Of a stretch of 64,000 nt of DNA, positions 1 through 11,029 are shown one piece after another (position 1 is the first letter of the stretch; each line of letters begins with the position of its first letter). Under the pieces are notes generated by a model, which was not told where the DNA came from, made no database searches, and saw nothing but the letters and a program-made list of their open reading frames with translations. The translations under genes were made by a program, and so were the position numbers. Source of the stretch: Cryptomeria japonica (lineage: Eukaryota > Streptophyta > Pinopsida > Cupressales > Cupressaceae); contig NC_081412.1 of the NCBI RefSeq assembly GCF_030272615.1, positions 21,243,932 to 21,307,931 of the forward strand, given 5' to 3'.

Positions 1-455
1 AATAACCTTGATTTCCACTTTCAAATTCGAATTTTGCATGAAATTGAGTCAAATTTTAAATTTCAAAGCCTGCATTGCTTTCAGTATTCCCTCTAAAATC
101 ATAAAATTCAAAATTTCAGTTTCCCTCTCTTTTTCAAAATTCAAATTTTACATTTTTCAACAATCTTGGTAGGGTTCAATTTTGAGATTGCAACTTTAAT
201 TTGGCCTATCTACAGATCGTAAAATCACTCAATTTTTTCAAATTATCTTTAAAATCATCATAACTTTCATCCCTGAAAATTTCGAAAAAAGTTGCGAGGA
301 CCGTGTGCACTCCGTTCGCCACGGTCCCGGACATTTTTTCCGAAATTTCGGGAGATTGTCCTGATTGTATTTAACAGCTTAAATCTAGGAGATTGGCTGA
401 TTTTATTGAAATTTGCTACCTATAAAATTCAAAATCTTCTCTCTCTCTTTAGTGC
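1..455 (+). other. Gypsy-1 leader with hairpin
   Basis: AT-rich untranslated leader before the gag start. It holds one GC-rich inverted repeat: GGACCGTG at 298-305 and its exact reverse complement CACGGTCC at 320-327, with a 14-base loop. A related but imperfect copy (GGACCGTGTGCA, 5549-5560, then CATCGTCC at 5571-5578) lies in the LTR downstream of its TATA box. Such a stem in a leader could serve RNA dimerisation or packaging; that is inference. Confidence 0.6.
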
Positions 456-3400
456 ATGAGTTTTACAACAATAAGCCCTACTTACACTATTCCTGTTAGA
501 CGAAGCCTTAGAATTAAGTCCTTCCAAGGTGTAATTACTGAGGAGATGGAACCTAATTTGAATGGCCTTTTTAACGAGGACATGGGTAATTCCTCTAATC
601 CTCTTAATGATGAAGAAGCTCTCCATGAGGTTTCTGTAGAACAACTTTCGAAATTGGATAACCAATTTGATGATTTTCAGCGATGGATGTCTCAAGAATA
701 CCCTGATAGTCAAGCTCTTTCATTAATTGAGGGTCTAAAGCGTATGGTTCAAAGTGATAAGAATGGAATTGATATTTTGCATGGTATTGCACACATTGTG
801 GATTCAAATGTGATGCCGATGAAAAGTTGTGCCGAAACCTTAGGTTATATACAACCTCCTACTCAAGTTAATCATTCTATTCCTTTGACAACTTCTATTG
901 CTAGTATACCTACTTTTACATCAAACATAATGACTACTTAAATACAAGACATTCCTCCTATGATCACCAGTCATGGGGGCAATCCTTCCTCTTCAATCAA
1001 CCCTCTTCCTTCATTCAATCCAACTTCTTCATTCATTCCTTCAATGAGTGTTCCTATTATATCTCCACAAATGAACCTGGCACAAGGGGGCAATTCATTT
1101 AACCATTCCATTCCTCCTTGTAGTGTTCCTCCTTTCCAATCATCTCCTATGACTAACTATCATAGTGTCCCACCTCCTTACTCTCAATCAATACCTTCTT
1201 TCAACAACATAATACCTCCATCACAATCTAACACGTCTAATATGAACTCTTCGACTGAAGCGACCATTAACAATCTTGCACAAACTGTCTCTTCTTTACA
1301 GCAACAAATTGCCTCTATGAATCAATCTAAGTTTAGTGTGCCCACATTTGATGTTGCGAGCCCACTTTCTCTTGACATTGTTCGAGCTATCCCCCCTAAA
1401 CATCTCGAAATTCCGCATTTAGAGCTTTATAATGGTAAGGGTGATCCTCTAACACATGTTAAGACCTTTCAAACAATATGTACTGATTTTGCTTATGACC
1501 AAAGGTTGCTTGCAAAACTGTTTACTAGAACATTAAGAGATAAAGCCCTACAATGGTATTTCTCGTTGCCTTCTTACTCTATTACTTCTTTTGAACAACT
1601 TGCAAATGCTTTTATTCAACAATTTCAAAACAATATAAGTCCTAAAGTTACTTTGATTGATTTAATGCATTGTAAACAAGGTGTTAAAGAAAAAGTGACT
1701 GATTTCATTGGTAGATATAAGCATTTGTATGCTCAAATTTCTTTTCTAGTGCCTGACAATGATATTCAAAGAATCTTTATTTCTAATTTACAAAAAGATA
1801 TTAGAGAAAAACTTCTGTTTTCTGAGTTTACTTCTTTCCAACAGTTGTGTGCAACTCTTCACAATTATCAACTGATTGTGAGTCAAATGGAACAAGCAAA
1901 TCCTATGGCTCCGAGTGATAAGGGTGATAGTAGTCAACAACCATTTGGGAAGTTTAAACCAAACAGAGAGTCCATTAAATTCAATGAAAACATCATCAAC
2001 AACAATGTGAATGCAGCATCAGGTGTGCCTCCTATTTCTAAGTTTTTCAAGAAAGAAAGAAAGTTTACTCCTTTAAATGAATCATTGCATAGTATTATGA
2101 ATAAGTTATTGGAACAAAATGTGCTTACTCTTCCTCCTATAAGGCAAATAGATCCTACAAAGATTAATTCACCCTATTTTGATAACAAATCTTTTTGTCA
2201 ATTTCATCGTCAACCTGGGCATGATACTGAAAAATGTTTTGCTTTAAAGGGTAAAATTCAAGATCTGATTGATAATAATACTATCTCTGTTTCTGGTGTG
2301 AATGATAAAGGCAACACATCTGTAGCTCCTCCTAACAAAAATCTTAAGATTTTTATCGATCCATTGCCTTCTCATACCTCTAATGCAATTGATACTAATG
2401 ATTCCTCTGTCTCACCTGATGATCTTGTGTCTATGACTCCGAATGTGATTAACTTTGTAGAGCAACAGAAAATCCCTAAAGAACCTTCCATCACCTTTGA
2501 TTCCAGTGAAACTATCAGGGCACCTGATGGTCCTTTATATATAGTTGTAAAGGTTAAGAATACACCTTGCCGTGGAGTGCTTATTGATCCTTCTTGTATG
2601 GTTAATGTCATTACTGAAGAATTTCTTTTTACTTTGCAATTGAATCAAGTGATCTATGACGAAACAAATGTGGTTGTGAAATTATTTGATGCATTTTCTT
2701 CTCCTGCAATTGGTTCTATTACATTACCTATTGAGGTCCATAACAAATCCCTTGATGTGGACTTTGCTATTATTCCATCGTCCGAACAATTTCGTGTGAA
2801 GCTAGGCTATCCTTGGCTATCTTCCATGAAAGCTATTGCTTCTCCTATTCACAAGTGCTTGAAATTTCCCCATAATGGTGAAGTTGTTACTATCAATCAT
2901 AGCCTCTTTAAACCAACTGAAAGAACTTCTAGCGTTCTTATTGATTACTTTTGGCCTAAACAATTCCAATCTCTTCCTCCGCGAAGTGATCATCTTTTCA
3001 AATATTATCAAAGGTGGAAAAAAGATATGATCTTATCTCTAAGTGAACCTAGAACACCCAAACTTGACATTCCTATCGTTCTTGAGAAGGAAGTTCTTCC
3101 TTTGAAAGATAAAACTAATGTCTTTCCTCAAGAAGATTCCCAACCCATTCCTATGAATGTGACTATGCCTATATCTAATAAACTTCCTAAAAGTAGACCT
3201 ATACCTCCTCGTCATGATGGGCTTGGTCTCCTTCCTAAACCAAATATTCCTCCTTTGTATGGAGCAGTTCCTCCTCCTTCCTCTTATAGAGAAAAGAGAG
3301 CTTCCTCTTCTCCTATTATTCAACCTAAGAGACCACAACCTAAACACCCAAGTGATAAGGATGAGAACATTCCTCCTCCTCAATCTTCTCAACTTCCTAC

Positions 3401-3905
3401 TAAGACTAGACGAAATCGTTCTGCACATGAACGCTAACGAAAGCGTCGTCTTAGAGCTCAGGCAACTGCTTCTCAAACTTTGCAATCCCCAAAAACACCT
3501 TCAGCTAGTATTATTCCATTTTCTCCTCAGCCGAAGATTGAGCCAAAATCTCCTAAACATAAGATGCATGATGGTCTTGATCTTGTGCGAGTTAAAGATC
3601 CTATTTTTATAAATCTTGATGATGATATAGATGAAAATGTTATTCATGATGAAAATGTTACTCTTGTTCATTCTGATAGTGAATATGAATATGTTGATGT
3701 TGATAACCATTTATCTAACGAATTTTCTAAAGCACTTATCCTAGCTCCTAGACAAGAACAATGTGGCTCGGAACATGAACATAGCCCTTGTTTGGATCTT
3801 GTGATAGCTCCATCTGTTGTGTTGGATGTTCCTCCTCTGGCGTGTTTCCTACCTTCCCGAAATATTGATCAGCAAGATCGGGGGGTAGATGACGTGCTAG
3901 ACTAG
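456..3905 (+). pseudogene. Gag-protease polyprotein of Gypsy-1 (two in-frame stops)
   Basis: A single frame of 1150 codons runs from the ATG at 456 to TAG at 3903, broken only by TAA at 939 and 3435; both fit CAA-to-TAA change. Domains by codons from 456: acidic N-terminus; Pro/Ser/Asn-rich linker (about 170-290); capsid-like gag region around LYNGKGDPLTHV and ALQWYFSLPS (about 325-395); a Cys-His zinc motif CQFHRQPGHDTEKC (about 580); a retropepsin-like fold around 690-810; a Pro-rich basic stretch; and an acidic tail. The protease active-site region reads GVLIDPSCMVNVIT, so the usual D-T/S-G triplet is D-P-S and the enzyme is probably inactive. The frame is well kept for an element without pol, which suggests that Gag was under selection until recently. 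The first ATG of the frame is used as start. Confidence 0.82.
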
Positions 3906-4639
3906 TTTCATTAGCATAGCAGACTCTCTCCTCCTCTCTTGATCTCTTTTGTTACTTCTTCTATGTGTTATTCTCATTCTTCTATTTGTTGTCCTTAGTG
4001 TTGTCTACTTGAGGATGATGCAAAGCATTGAGATCTCTTTTGGTCTCTCTCATGTTGACTCAAAAGACACATGTGTTCCCTTCTTCTAGGTGACCTTCCT
4101 TGATTGGGGAATGAAGAACAATTATGCATACATACATATGATATACATGAATTATCATACAGCATACTGACCCCGAGGAAAGCGAAGTCACCTTTTGCTT
4201 TGTGTTTTGTGTCTATTATCCTTGGGCTTATCTCACACTTGAGGGCTAAATCCTTGTGATAACGTGCTCCTTTCTCATTTCTTATATGTATCACTACCTT
4301 AAAGCAATCACCCCCAGTGAGGTGTGTGTGATCGCTTTAAAGTAGGGGGGCATACATCCTGTTCATATCTTTTCAAGATACTTGAAAATTTCTTGACAAA
4401 TTTAGCTTTGCCTTGAAAATTTTTGATATCTTTCTTGCATGACTCATAGTGAGGGAGCCTTACTACTGACAGTCATGGTTCTCCCTCATGATCTTCCCTT
4501 TTACTTTGTCAATCGAAATCGTAAGATCCTTAGTCCACTGGGGGCTTGGTGTATCTTGCCTCCTTGATGTGGTGAAAGTCTCTCAATGTTGTTTCCTTGT
4601 ACTTTACCGGAAGTATGAGCGTACGCTTATACTCCCGCT
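3906..4639 (+). other. Gypsy-1 3' non-coding part with large hairpin
   Basis: No coding frame is recognisable here. A hairpin has 18-base arms at 4294-4311 (CTACCTTAAAGCAATCAC) and 4328-4345, pairing at 16 of 18 positions. It is followed at once by a purine tract, TTTAAAGTAGGGGGG (4336-4350), that resembles the true PPT 300 bases downstream. A weaker stem, TGAGGGAG / CTCCCTCA, lies at about 4451-4489. Confidence 0.55.
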
Positions 4640-4654
4640 AAAGTGGGGGCTAAA
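4640..4654 (+). promoter_or_regulatory. Polypurine tract of Gypsy-1
   Basis: AAAGTGGGGGCTAAA directly precedes the TGTAGCG start of the 3' LTR. In LTR elements this RNase H-resistant tract primes plus-strand synthesis. Position and composition both fit. Confidence 0.75.
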
Positions 4655-4825
4655 TGTAGCGTCCTAAAATTGTGACACTTGCAATTTCAACTGCATTTGG
4701 GTCTTCACGATGGCGATACAATGTTGAACTTGAATGGAGACCCCGAAACCTGCTTGTAACACCAAAAACTACATTTTTCTGCACCTTGGCCTGATCCCTC
4801 CTTGCACCCTGCTATCCCGAGAGGT

Positions 4826-4943
4826 GGGACCATGGCGCCCAGCACCCTGGTTCTTCAGGACTAGGGCGCCTAGTACCCTGGTCCCCCAGGACCATGGCGC
4901 CCAGTGTCGTGGTCCCCCAGGGCCATGGCGCCCTGGTCCCTGG
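4826..4943 (+). repeat. GC-rich 30-bp minisatellite in LTR U3
   Basis: About four units of roughly 30 bp, each carrying CCATGGCGCC or a variant plus a CCCTGGTCC-like block. It stands out against AT-rich surroundings and lies about 120 bp upstream of the TATA box, where an LTR enhancer would be expected. Confidence 0.75.
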
Positions 4944-5061
4944 CCCTATTTTGGGCTCGGTCTCTTTTGGGCATCAGGTCTTTAAGTTTGCAATTCAGGA
5001 AATAATGTTTCCTGGTCAGCCTAAGGTCGGGAAAATCAGTCTCTCAACCCTAATTGACAAG

Positions 5062-5069
5062 TATATAAA
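5062..5069 (+). promoter_or_regulatory. TATA box of Gypsy-1 LTR
   Basis: TATATAAA lies downstream of the minisatellite. An 8-bp tandem repeat (ATTCAAAC, ATTCAAAC, ATTCAAGC, ATTCAAGC at 5136-5167) follows about 70 bp later, inside the predicted transcript start region. Confidence 0.6.
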
Positions 5070-6142
5070 CTACTTTTCCTCTCCTAGAAAGGGAGGAAGG
5101 AAAAAATGTATGTGTGCAAAAGACGCGGAAGCAATATTCAAACATTCAAACATTCAAGCATTCAAGCATTCCTTCAAGCAATTGAGCATTCTAAGTCTCC
5201 ATTCAAGGATAAGTGTTGCATTCAAGACAAGGATTCAACCATTGAAGAGGAGATCACATACAACATACAACATACTACATACATTACACCTTCGCATGTA
5301 AGAATACAAACATTCTTACAACAAGGTATCAGTACTTGTTTGCATTACAAACATTTACATTTACAGCATTCTCATTTCTTGGTTAATTCCAAAACTAGGG
5401 TTTGACCTAAAGGCAAACCCTTCATCCCTAACCCCCTAATCGTCCTCTCTTTTTTGTGTGTAGGTTGCAGGTACGCGGCTGTAATTGAAGATCTGGAATC
5501 CTTGTACAGAGACGAACAGATCCACCTTCGTTTCGCGGATTTTTCGGAGGACCGTGTGCATGTCGGGCGCCATCGTCCCGTCAACTTTCGCTCAAATTTG
5601 CAAAACAGCACCGTCTCAACATTTTACTGCTAATTCCAGGTCCGTAGCTTCATCCCATATCCCTATCTCTGTTTATAAATGAATCTTTCCTACTTTACAT
5701 GCATTCCTAGTTCAATCATTCTATCTACATTCTTTACAAAAGAGGGTATCCTTGCTATCACAACCCTTGAAACTCATTTAGAATCCAATCTTGCATTGTG
5801 TGGGATTGGATCTTGTGGGTTTCAACCCCTCTTTTGAATGTAAAGTCTCTCCTAAGTGAAAACCATCAACCCTAGTGACTCTCCCTTCTCTCTCCTTGGG
5901 GTTGGGGAGGGGAGAACAACTAGGGTTCGATTTTTCCGCTTTACAATAATATACAATAAACAAAATCCTGTTGGCTAGGATATTGGTAAACATTATTGTC
6001 ATTTTCAGTGAACTATCTACCAGTGTAGAATCTGTCGGTGTCGATGCCTGTCGGTGCCATACGATTCCAAGGTTGCCATCAATGACAATACCTTTAATCA
6101 CCTACAATTCTTATTGGAGTGTGTAATGCCAACACATCCTGC

Positions 6143-6212
6143 CCTCCACCACCTCTCCCTCTCCCACTCCCTCTCCCTCTCCCTCTTCCTCTCCCTCTCC
6201 CTCTCCCTCCCT
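6143..6212 (+). repeat. (CCCTCT)n microsatellite
   Basis: Near-perfect hexanucleotide CT repeat. On the minus strand it encodes a Gly-Arg repeat, equivalent to the Gly-Arg-rich tail of the other PMD genes in the window, so it probably grew from coding sequence. Confidence 0.85.
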
Positions 6213-6918
6213 GAGATCTACTATGCAGAATCTGTTGTGCTGAAATAGGAATTGTGGGATCCGTCAATGGCACTAGCATGTGTTGAACCCACCAAGCATC
6301 ATATTTAGGATTCGCACATGGATCTGCAACCTTGGCTGACCAACCCCACTACAAAGGGAGAAGAGAATCAAACTCGGCTATAGCAACATGAGGTTGTACA
6401 CAAGCCCCCCAATCCTCGATCTCTCAAGTAGTCCAATCGAAGTAAGTTGTCACATCTGGCACACCCTGTACCTCCCCAAACTGACAAAGTACCTGACTAG
6501 GAAGATGGATATCAATAACCTTGTGCCTACCAACATCTTGACCAATGAGATATCGATGTTTTCTACAATAAGGTAAATTTTGAGAGTCATCAACCCAACC
6601 ATGACAATAAAGATACGGTCTCCAAGAGAAGTACTGCAAGATATCTATATGATGTCTCCAATATAGGGTGTTCCTCGAACCCCTATGTCTGATACCAACT
6701 GTATATTTGTACGCATATGGTTATTTATCAATAAGATCAACATGAATCATCGGCCAAAAGATATCCATATGCTCTGAAGCCCATACTTGGAGCAAAGTGA
6801 TACTGCAACCAACCTAGACAGGCTAATGTGCCTACAAGGTGAAATACATAAAAATATCAGATACTATATTCGCATGACAAAAATCAACTCGTATATTTTG
6901 TAAAATCACAAAAACAAC

Positions 6919-7160
6919 AAGTGTGAATCAGATATAATGGAGATAGCCAAGTGTGAATCAGTTAAAGCAAATGTGCATCAATAAAGTCAATTGTGCATCA
7001 TTTATATCAAATGTGCACTACTTAAAGCAAATGTAAAATATTAAGATCAATTGTGCATTACTAAACTCAATTGTGCATCACTACATCAATTGCAAATTAT
7101 TAAAATCAATTGTGCACAAATATAAGCAATTGTGCACACATGGATAGGAACTTGCGCATC
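6919..7160 (-). repeat. 20-bp phased array E (TGCACAATTG core) in PMD intron
   Basis: On the plus strand the core reads CAATTGTGCATCA. GTGC or its variant occurs at 6973, 6993, 7013, 7033, 7053 and 7073 (exact 20-bp steps), then about 7092, 7112, 7132 and 7154. Weaker units are at 6921 and 6951. Spacers between cores are unrelated AT-rich sequence. Confidence 0.85.
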
Positions 7161-7675
7161 AGTTACAATTTTTTTCTCTGACATCATCATGGAAAAATTT
7201 GGAAAAATAAGCAAAAATGAGCAAAGTTTTTGGAAAACTTACCATGTCTCCAGTGTCGGGTGGTCTCTGAAATGACCTGACTTGCTCAGAAAGGTGCAAC
7301 CTCACTCTGTGACCCTCCATCACACTCTAAAGTCACAAGAATGCACTAAGATCAATGACAGTTGCACAAAATCAAATGAATGCAAATGAGCTAATTGGAA
7401 AGCCTAATCACTATTTATAGCTCAAAATTAGGGTTTTTACCACTCTGACAGTTGCAATCCCCTTGAACTTCAAAGCACTTGTAGCATAGTCAAACAGACT
7501 CAAAATCGCACAAAACTTCACATGATTTCTCACTAGCATGGTATCGAAAAATGGTCTCAATTTCAAAAAAATTGGACCACTTTTTCTGAGGCATATTTAC
7601 ACTATAAGTGTCACCGGGGCATACTAGGGCATAAATTTTTCGTTTTCTTTAAAACGACGTCATCTCGACATTATG

Positions 7676-7690
7676 TCAAAGAGCCACAAA
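7676..7690 (+). promoter_or_regulatory. Decayed polypurine tract of Gypsy-3
   Basis: TCAAAGAGCCACAAA aligns with the TCAAAGAGGGGCAAA tract of the Tat elements (minus strand, 19710-19696). The following TATAGACACC aligns with their LTR start TGTAGTCACA. This sets the element on the plus strand and the LTR start at 7691. Confidence 0.6.
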
Positions 7691-8885
7691 TATAGACACC
7701 TAAAAATGTCTCATTAATCGCACACTAATTATTCATCCTAATTAATTAAGTAATTCTTTAATTATTTAATTAAGCTAATTATTCTTCTAAAACTGACTCA
7801 ATCATCACATTCAACATTTCTAATTATTGAAATTCTATTCTTTAATTAATTAATCATTTAACCCTCTTCCAAATATTAATTATTTATTTAATTACAATTT
7901 ATTCCTTAATTAAATAATCTTTATTATTTAATCAATCCTATTTCTAATGTTTAAATAATTTCATTTAAATTAATTAATTTATTCCTCCAATTCCCCAAAT
8001 GTGGATTTCAACTAATTTCATCTAATTTCAAATCATCAAATTCACATGTCACCAAATCTGAATTTTAATGAATTTCAGTTAATCTCATGTGCATTTCAAC
8101 ATTTAAACACCCAAATCCAAATGCAAATTGAAAATAAAAATCAAATTCAACTTCAAAACCCTACAGCACATGTTGAAAATCATAATTGATTGATCAAATC
8201 AGATAACTAATTAGTTAACTCAGTTATCTCCTCAATCACCCCTTTTCACTCTAAATCAGCTTTTTTGACTAATCAATCAATCCACTTATCTCTCCAATCC
8301 ATTCAATCATCTCCTCAATCTATCCAGTCAACTGACTAATCTATTCAATTCACTATTCAGTCTATCTAGTTGACTACTAAATCAAATAAGTTAACAAGTC
8401 AATCAATCTAAGTTAACAAGTCAATCAACTCTGTTAATTGATCAATCTAAATCATTTCACTCCCAATCAAGACTTGAGTTCAAAATCCCTCCCCATCTCT
8501 CATGAAAATCTATGTAAACAACATCAAATTCTCAAATCAAGCTAGATCACACTCTTCAAAACAATTGCCATCTTATGCAGGAATCCCAGTCCAATACCTG
8601 AGAGCCACACTAGCAATTTGGAGAAGAACAATGGAAGCACAAATGTGGAATAGGGAGTTTAAATTAGTTTAATTCTTCCATTTCTTTCATTTATTCTATT
8701 TCTTTATGTTTTAAATTGGCTTGATTAGTTAAGGATATGTGATCATCCTTATTCCCTAATTAGCTTAATTTTAATGATTTCAAGCATGGAAACATTAATC
8801 ACTATTATTATTTATTCAAATTTAAAATACTACACATCTACCCAAGTCACCTCACCCATACACATCACCTTTCACTGAGGGGTTC

Positions 8886-9173
8886 TTACACATGTGTGAG
8901 AATTTCTCTTCCCCACAGAGCCACCCTACACTTTCCCCTTTTGCCCCGTATGTCATAAAACCCCTTTTCTAGCCCTTACACCTTTGCCACAAGTGCTTCC
9001 TCTTGTCAACTTCATGAATTTCCTAAGGTTTTTCACACGTGTGAGCACACTTTCCCATTTCCCATAGGACAAGTGGGCTTCCCAAAGTTTTCTCACACAT
9101 GTGTGAGCACACTTTCCTTTTTTCCCTATGACAGTTGTTCTTCCCAAGATGTGCTCACACATGTGTGAGCACA
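8886..9173 (+). repeat. Palindrome cluster upstream of LTR TATA box
   Basis: Four copies of a CACACATGTGTGAGCACA-like motif. Perfect palindromes of increasing length occur at 8888-8897 (10 nt), 9033-9044 (12 nt), 9092-9107 (16 nt) and 9150-9173 (24 nt: TGTGCTCACACA followed by its exact reverse complement). The last three are spaced about 60 bp apart and are followed by CACTTTCC or similar. They end about 75 bp before the TATA box. Confidence 0.85.
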
Positions 9174-9246
9174 CCTTGCTCTCTCCTTCAATCTCAACCA
9201 TTGATCAACTTTTTATCTTGATCATTAATTACCAAGCTCCAAACTC

Positions 9247-9253
9247 TATAAAT
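9247..9253 (+). promoter_or_regulatory. TATA box of Gypsy-3 LTR
   Basis: TATAAAT in the same context as the TATA box of the Tat-inner LTR (minus strand, 36047-36038). Confidence 0.6.
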
Positions 9254-9856
9254 TGAGCCCTTCTCTCTTATCAATGGATCCAATTTTCATCATAGCCTTA
9301 TAATGCCTTTTTGATCCTAGATCCACTTTTCATCCACAATCATAATGCCCATTTTCATCCATCATATCCACATCCACTCAACCATATTGTTATGATAGTT
9401 GAGAGCATTCCACACTTAATTACACTCAATCTCTCACTCTTCATTTGTCAACTTTGGTGCACTCAAGGATCTTGGAGATGAGGAGGAAAAGGAAGACCGA
9501 AATAGCATAGGGAGCATCATGAGTGAAGTCTTTATTTATGTTTATGTTTCTCATTTATGCTTTTTCATACTTTCTTGATATTGCATCTAAAATGGTTTTA
9601 TTTGTAATGGTTTTTAATCTTACTAATCTTGACTAACCATTTTGACATGATACAATTTCACATCAAGCAACATCAAGTTTTGTGTGAGGCTTCAATGCAA
9701 GAAATTTTACATCAAAGATATCATTTGTTCATTCAAGCATATCTTTTAATGTTTTCAACCTCTACCCTACCAAAGGTAAGCTCTCTTTCATCCAAAATTT
9801 TTGTAGTAGAGGTGGAAACACCGACAAGGGGTTTGAGTTAGGCAAGCCCCTTTACA

Positions 9857-11029
9857 ATAAAAAAAATCCCTTCTCTATGTGTCAGTTACAGATCTGATAG
9901 CTGAAAGTTACCAAATTGCATAGAGAAGACTAAGACATATAGTTATGTACTTTGAATGAGAAAAAATCCTAGGTCTATGCTCATTTGCACACCTAACTGA
10001 AACTTTTTGGCTAAATTTTGGAGGAAATGATTTAGAGGATCTTGATTCAAAATCTAAAGTTTTACCTGATGGGAGCACCTCTATGTCTAAGATGCCTAGC
10101 ACAATAGATAGACGCCTTCAGCTTCACATTTTAGTTACAATAAGTTCCTTCCTGTAACTCATTTCCAAATCTATACTTTTGTGTTAAAATTTTTGCTTTG
10201 TATCTATCTATTTAAGTTGAGTTTTATAAATTTTACATCATTTACCTAATTATTGCATCTTTTTATTAAATCATATCCAAACATATCAAGTCAATCAAAA
10301 GGGAATAATTAATCGTATTGCCCAACACTCCTTAAGGACTAAATCTAAGCCCAATTGGTTGTTCCCCTAATGAAATCATATCCCATATGAAAACAGTTCC
10401 TAGTTTTCACTTCTAGGTTAAATATCCCATTCCCAAAATATTTCATTTTGGTGAGCCAGACATAGATTGCATTTTTCTGATTTGGATTTTCACCTATAAG
10501 TTTAGTTTTATAACAAAATTAGATTTAAAGACATTAATTTTTAAAATTTATCTTGTATATTCTTGCATTCACTAATTAATCATCATTTTTCTATCTCATA
10601 TAGCTTAAATAAGTGGTTAATTGATCATATCATTTTTATATTATATAGTTTAATCACTTGCTTAATAAATTGCATCATTGCTACCATTTCGTATCATTTG
10701 CTAATTGATTGCATTATAATTATTCACATTTTCAATGCATTATTTCAATTAATTAAAGGCACTACAATAATAAACCCATTCATTTACCTTTGCCTCTATC
10801 TTTCCTTCTTTGTTTCCTAGGATAAATTGTGTGTTGTTGGAGCTTGTACTTGTTTATGAGTTTCATAACCTGTTGTTTGGAATTTGATATTCTTGTGAAA
10901 AGAAGTTATAGGCTTATGGCTTCTTGTGGTTTCAATGTTAATGGTGATGAGTCATAGTTGAGTGTTAAATGTTTCCCACCTAAGAGCTTGGAATAAGCAT
11001 CTTCTCTTGATCTAGCACCTATCTTGCCT
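9857..11029 (+). other. Leader-like region before gag remnant
   Basis: AT-rich sequence between the LTR end and the gag remnant, in the position of a retrotransposon leader. I see no coding frame with a recognisable product. A primer binding site could not be identified with confidence. Confidence 0.4.

Larger units (their letters stand above)
1..5945 (+). mobile_element. Gypsy-1: non-autonomous gag-protease LTR retrotransposon, 5' LTR off window
   Basis: Order seen: leader (1-455), one long gag-protease frame (456-3905), non-coding 3' part, polypurine tract and a 3' LTR (4655-5945). No reverse transcriptase, RNase H or integrase lies between the protease and the LTR, so the element would depend on a partner for copying. 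The gag zinc motif, a Cys-x2-His start followed by a GHDTEKC-type block and IQDLID, matches the gag of the two Tat elements farther along the window. I infer it is a Tat-related dependent element. The right edge is placed at the CA of 5945, but the target duplication cannot be tested because the left LTR is not visible. Confidence 0.8.
4655..5945 (+). repeat. 3' LTR of Gypsy-1 (about 1291 bp)
   Basis: Starts TGTAGCGTCC after the polypurine tract and ends near CCGCTTTACA. It contains a GC-rich minisatellite (4826-4943), a TATA box TATATAAA (5062-5069), an 8-bp repeat just downstream and a decayed copy of the leader hairpin (5549-5578). A short ORF across the minisatellite has no recognisable product. 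The end is set by the terminal CA; only one copy is in the window, so it could be off by some bases. Confidence 0.75.
6094..7320 (-). pseudogene. Plant mobile domain (PMD) gene remnant, antisense in Gypsy-3
   Basis: Exon 1 runs from the ATG at 7320 to 7243 (26 codons) and ends at a good donor, GTAAGT. The intron holds a 20-bp phased array. Coding similarity resumes near 6802: SITLLQVWASEH, then FSWRPYL, QNLPY, HRYLIGQ and QVLCQFGEVQG. These match, in order, GITLLHILAWEH, VIWRPYI, KAFPY, WHLIGR and RVLRQFGRRQG of the PMD gene at 20111-22736. A Gly-Arg-rich tract encoded by the CT-rich repeat closes the remnant. About 500 bp of the central PMD coding part is missing and stops are present. PMD proteins (MAIN, MAIL1 and transposon-borne relatives) are plant nuclear proteins; the role here is unknown. 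Confidence 0.72.
7691..9856 (+). repeat. Long LTR of a Tat-like element (Gypsy-3)
   Basis: It begins with an AT-rich U3 full of TTAATTAA-type blocks, like the LTRs of the two Tat elements. About 8200-8470 is a degenerate AAGTCAATCAATCTAAGTTAAC-type repeat, and 8886-9173 holds palindromes. A TATA box in CTCTATAAATTGAGCCC context (9247-9253) matches the CTCTATAAATAGAGCCC of Tat-inner. The end is placed at CCCCTTTACA by resemblance to the Gypsy-1 LTR end and is uncertain by about 70 bp. A gag of the Gypsy-1 family follows on the right, so this LTR has element sequence on both sides. Confidence 0.55.

Noticed and set aside
4734-5301. Overlapping Pro/Gly/Trp-rich ORFs across the GC-rich minisatellite
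   Set aside because: They lie inside the LTR of Gypsy-1, arise from the repeat, and no product is recognised.
10563-10820. Ile/His-rich ORF in the leader-like region
   Set aside because: Low-complexity AT-rich translation without a domain; more likely chance.
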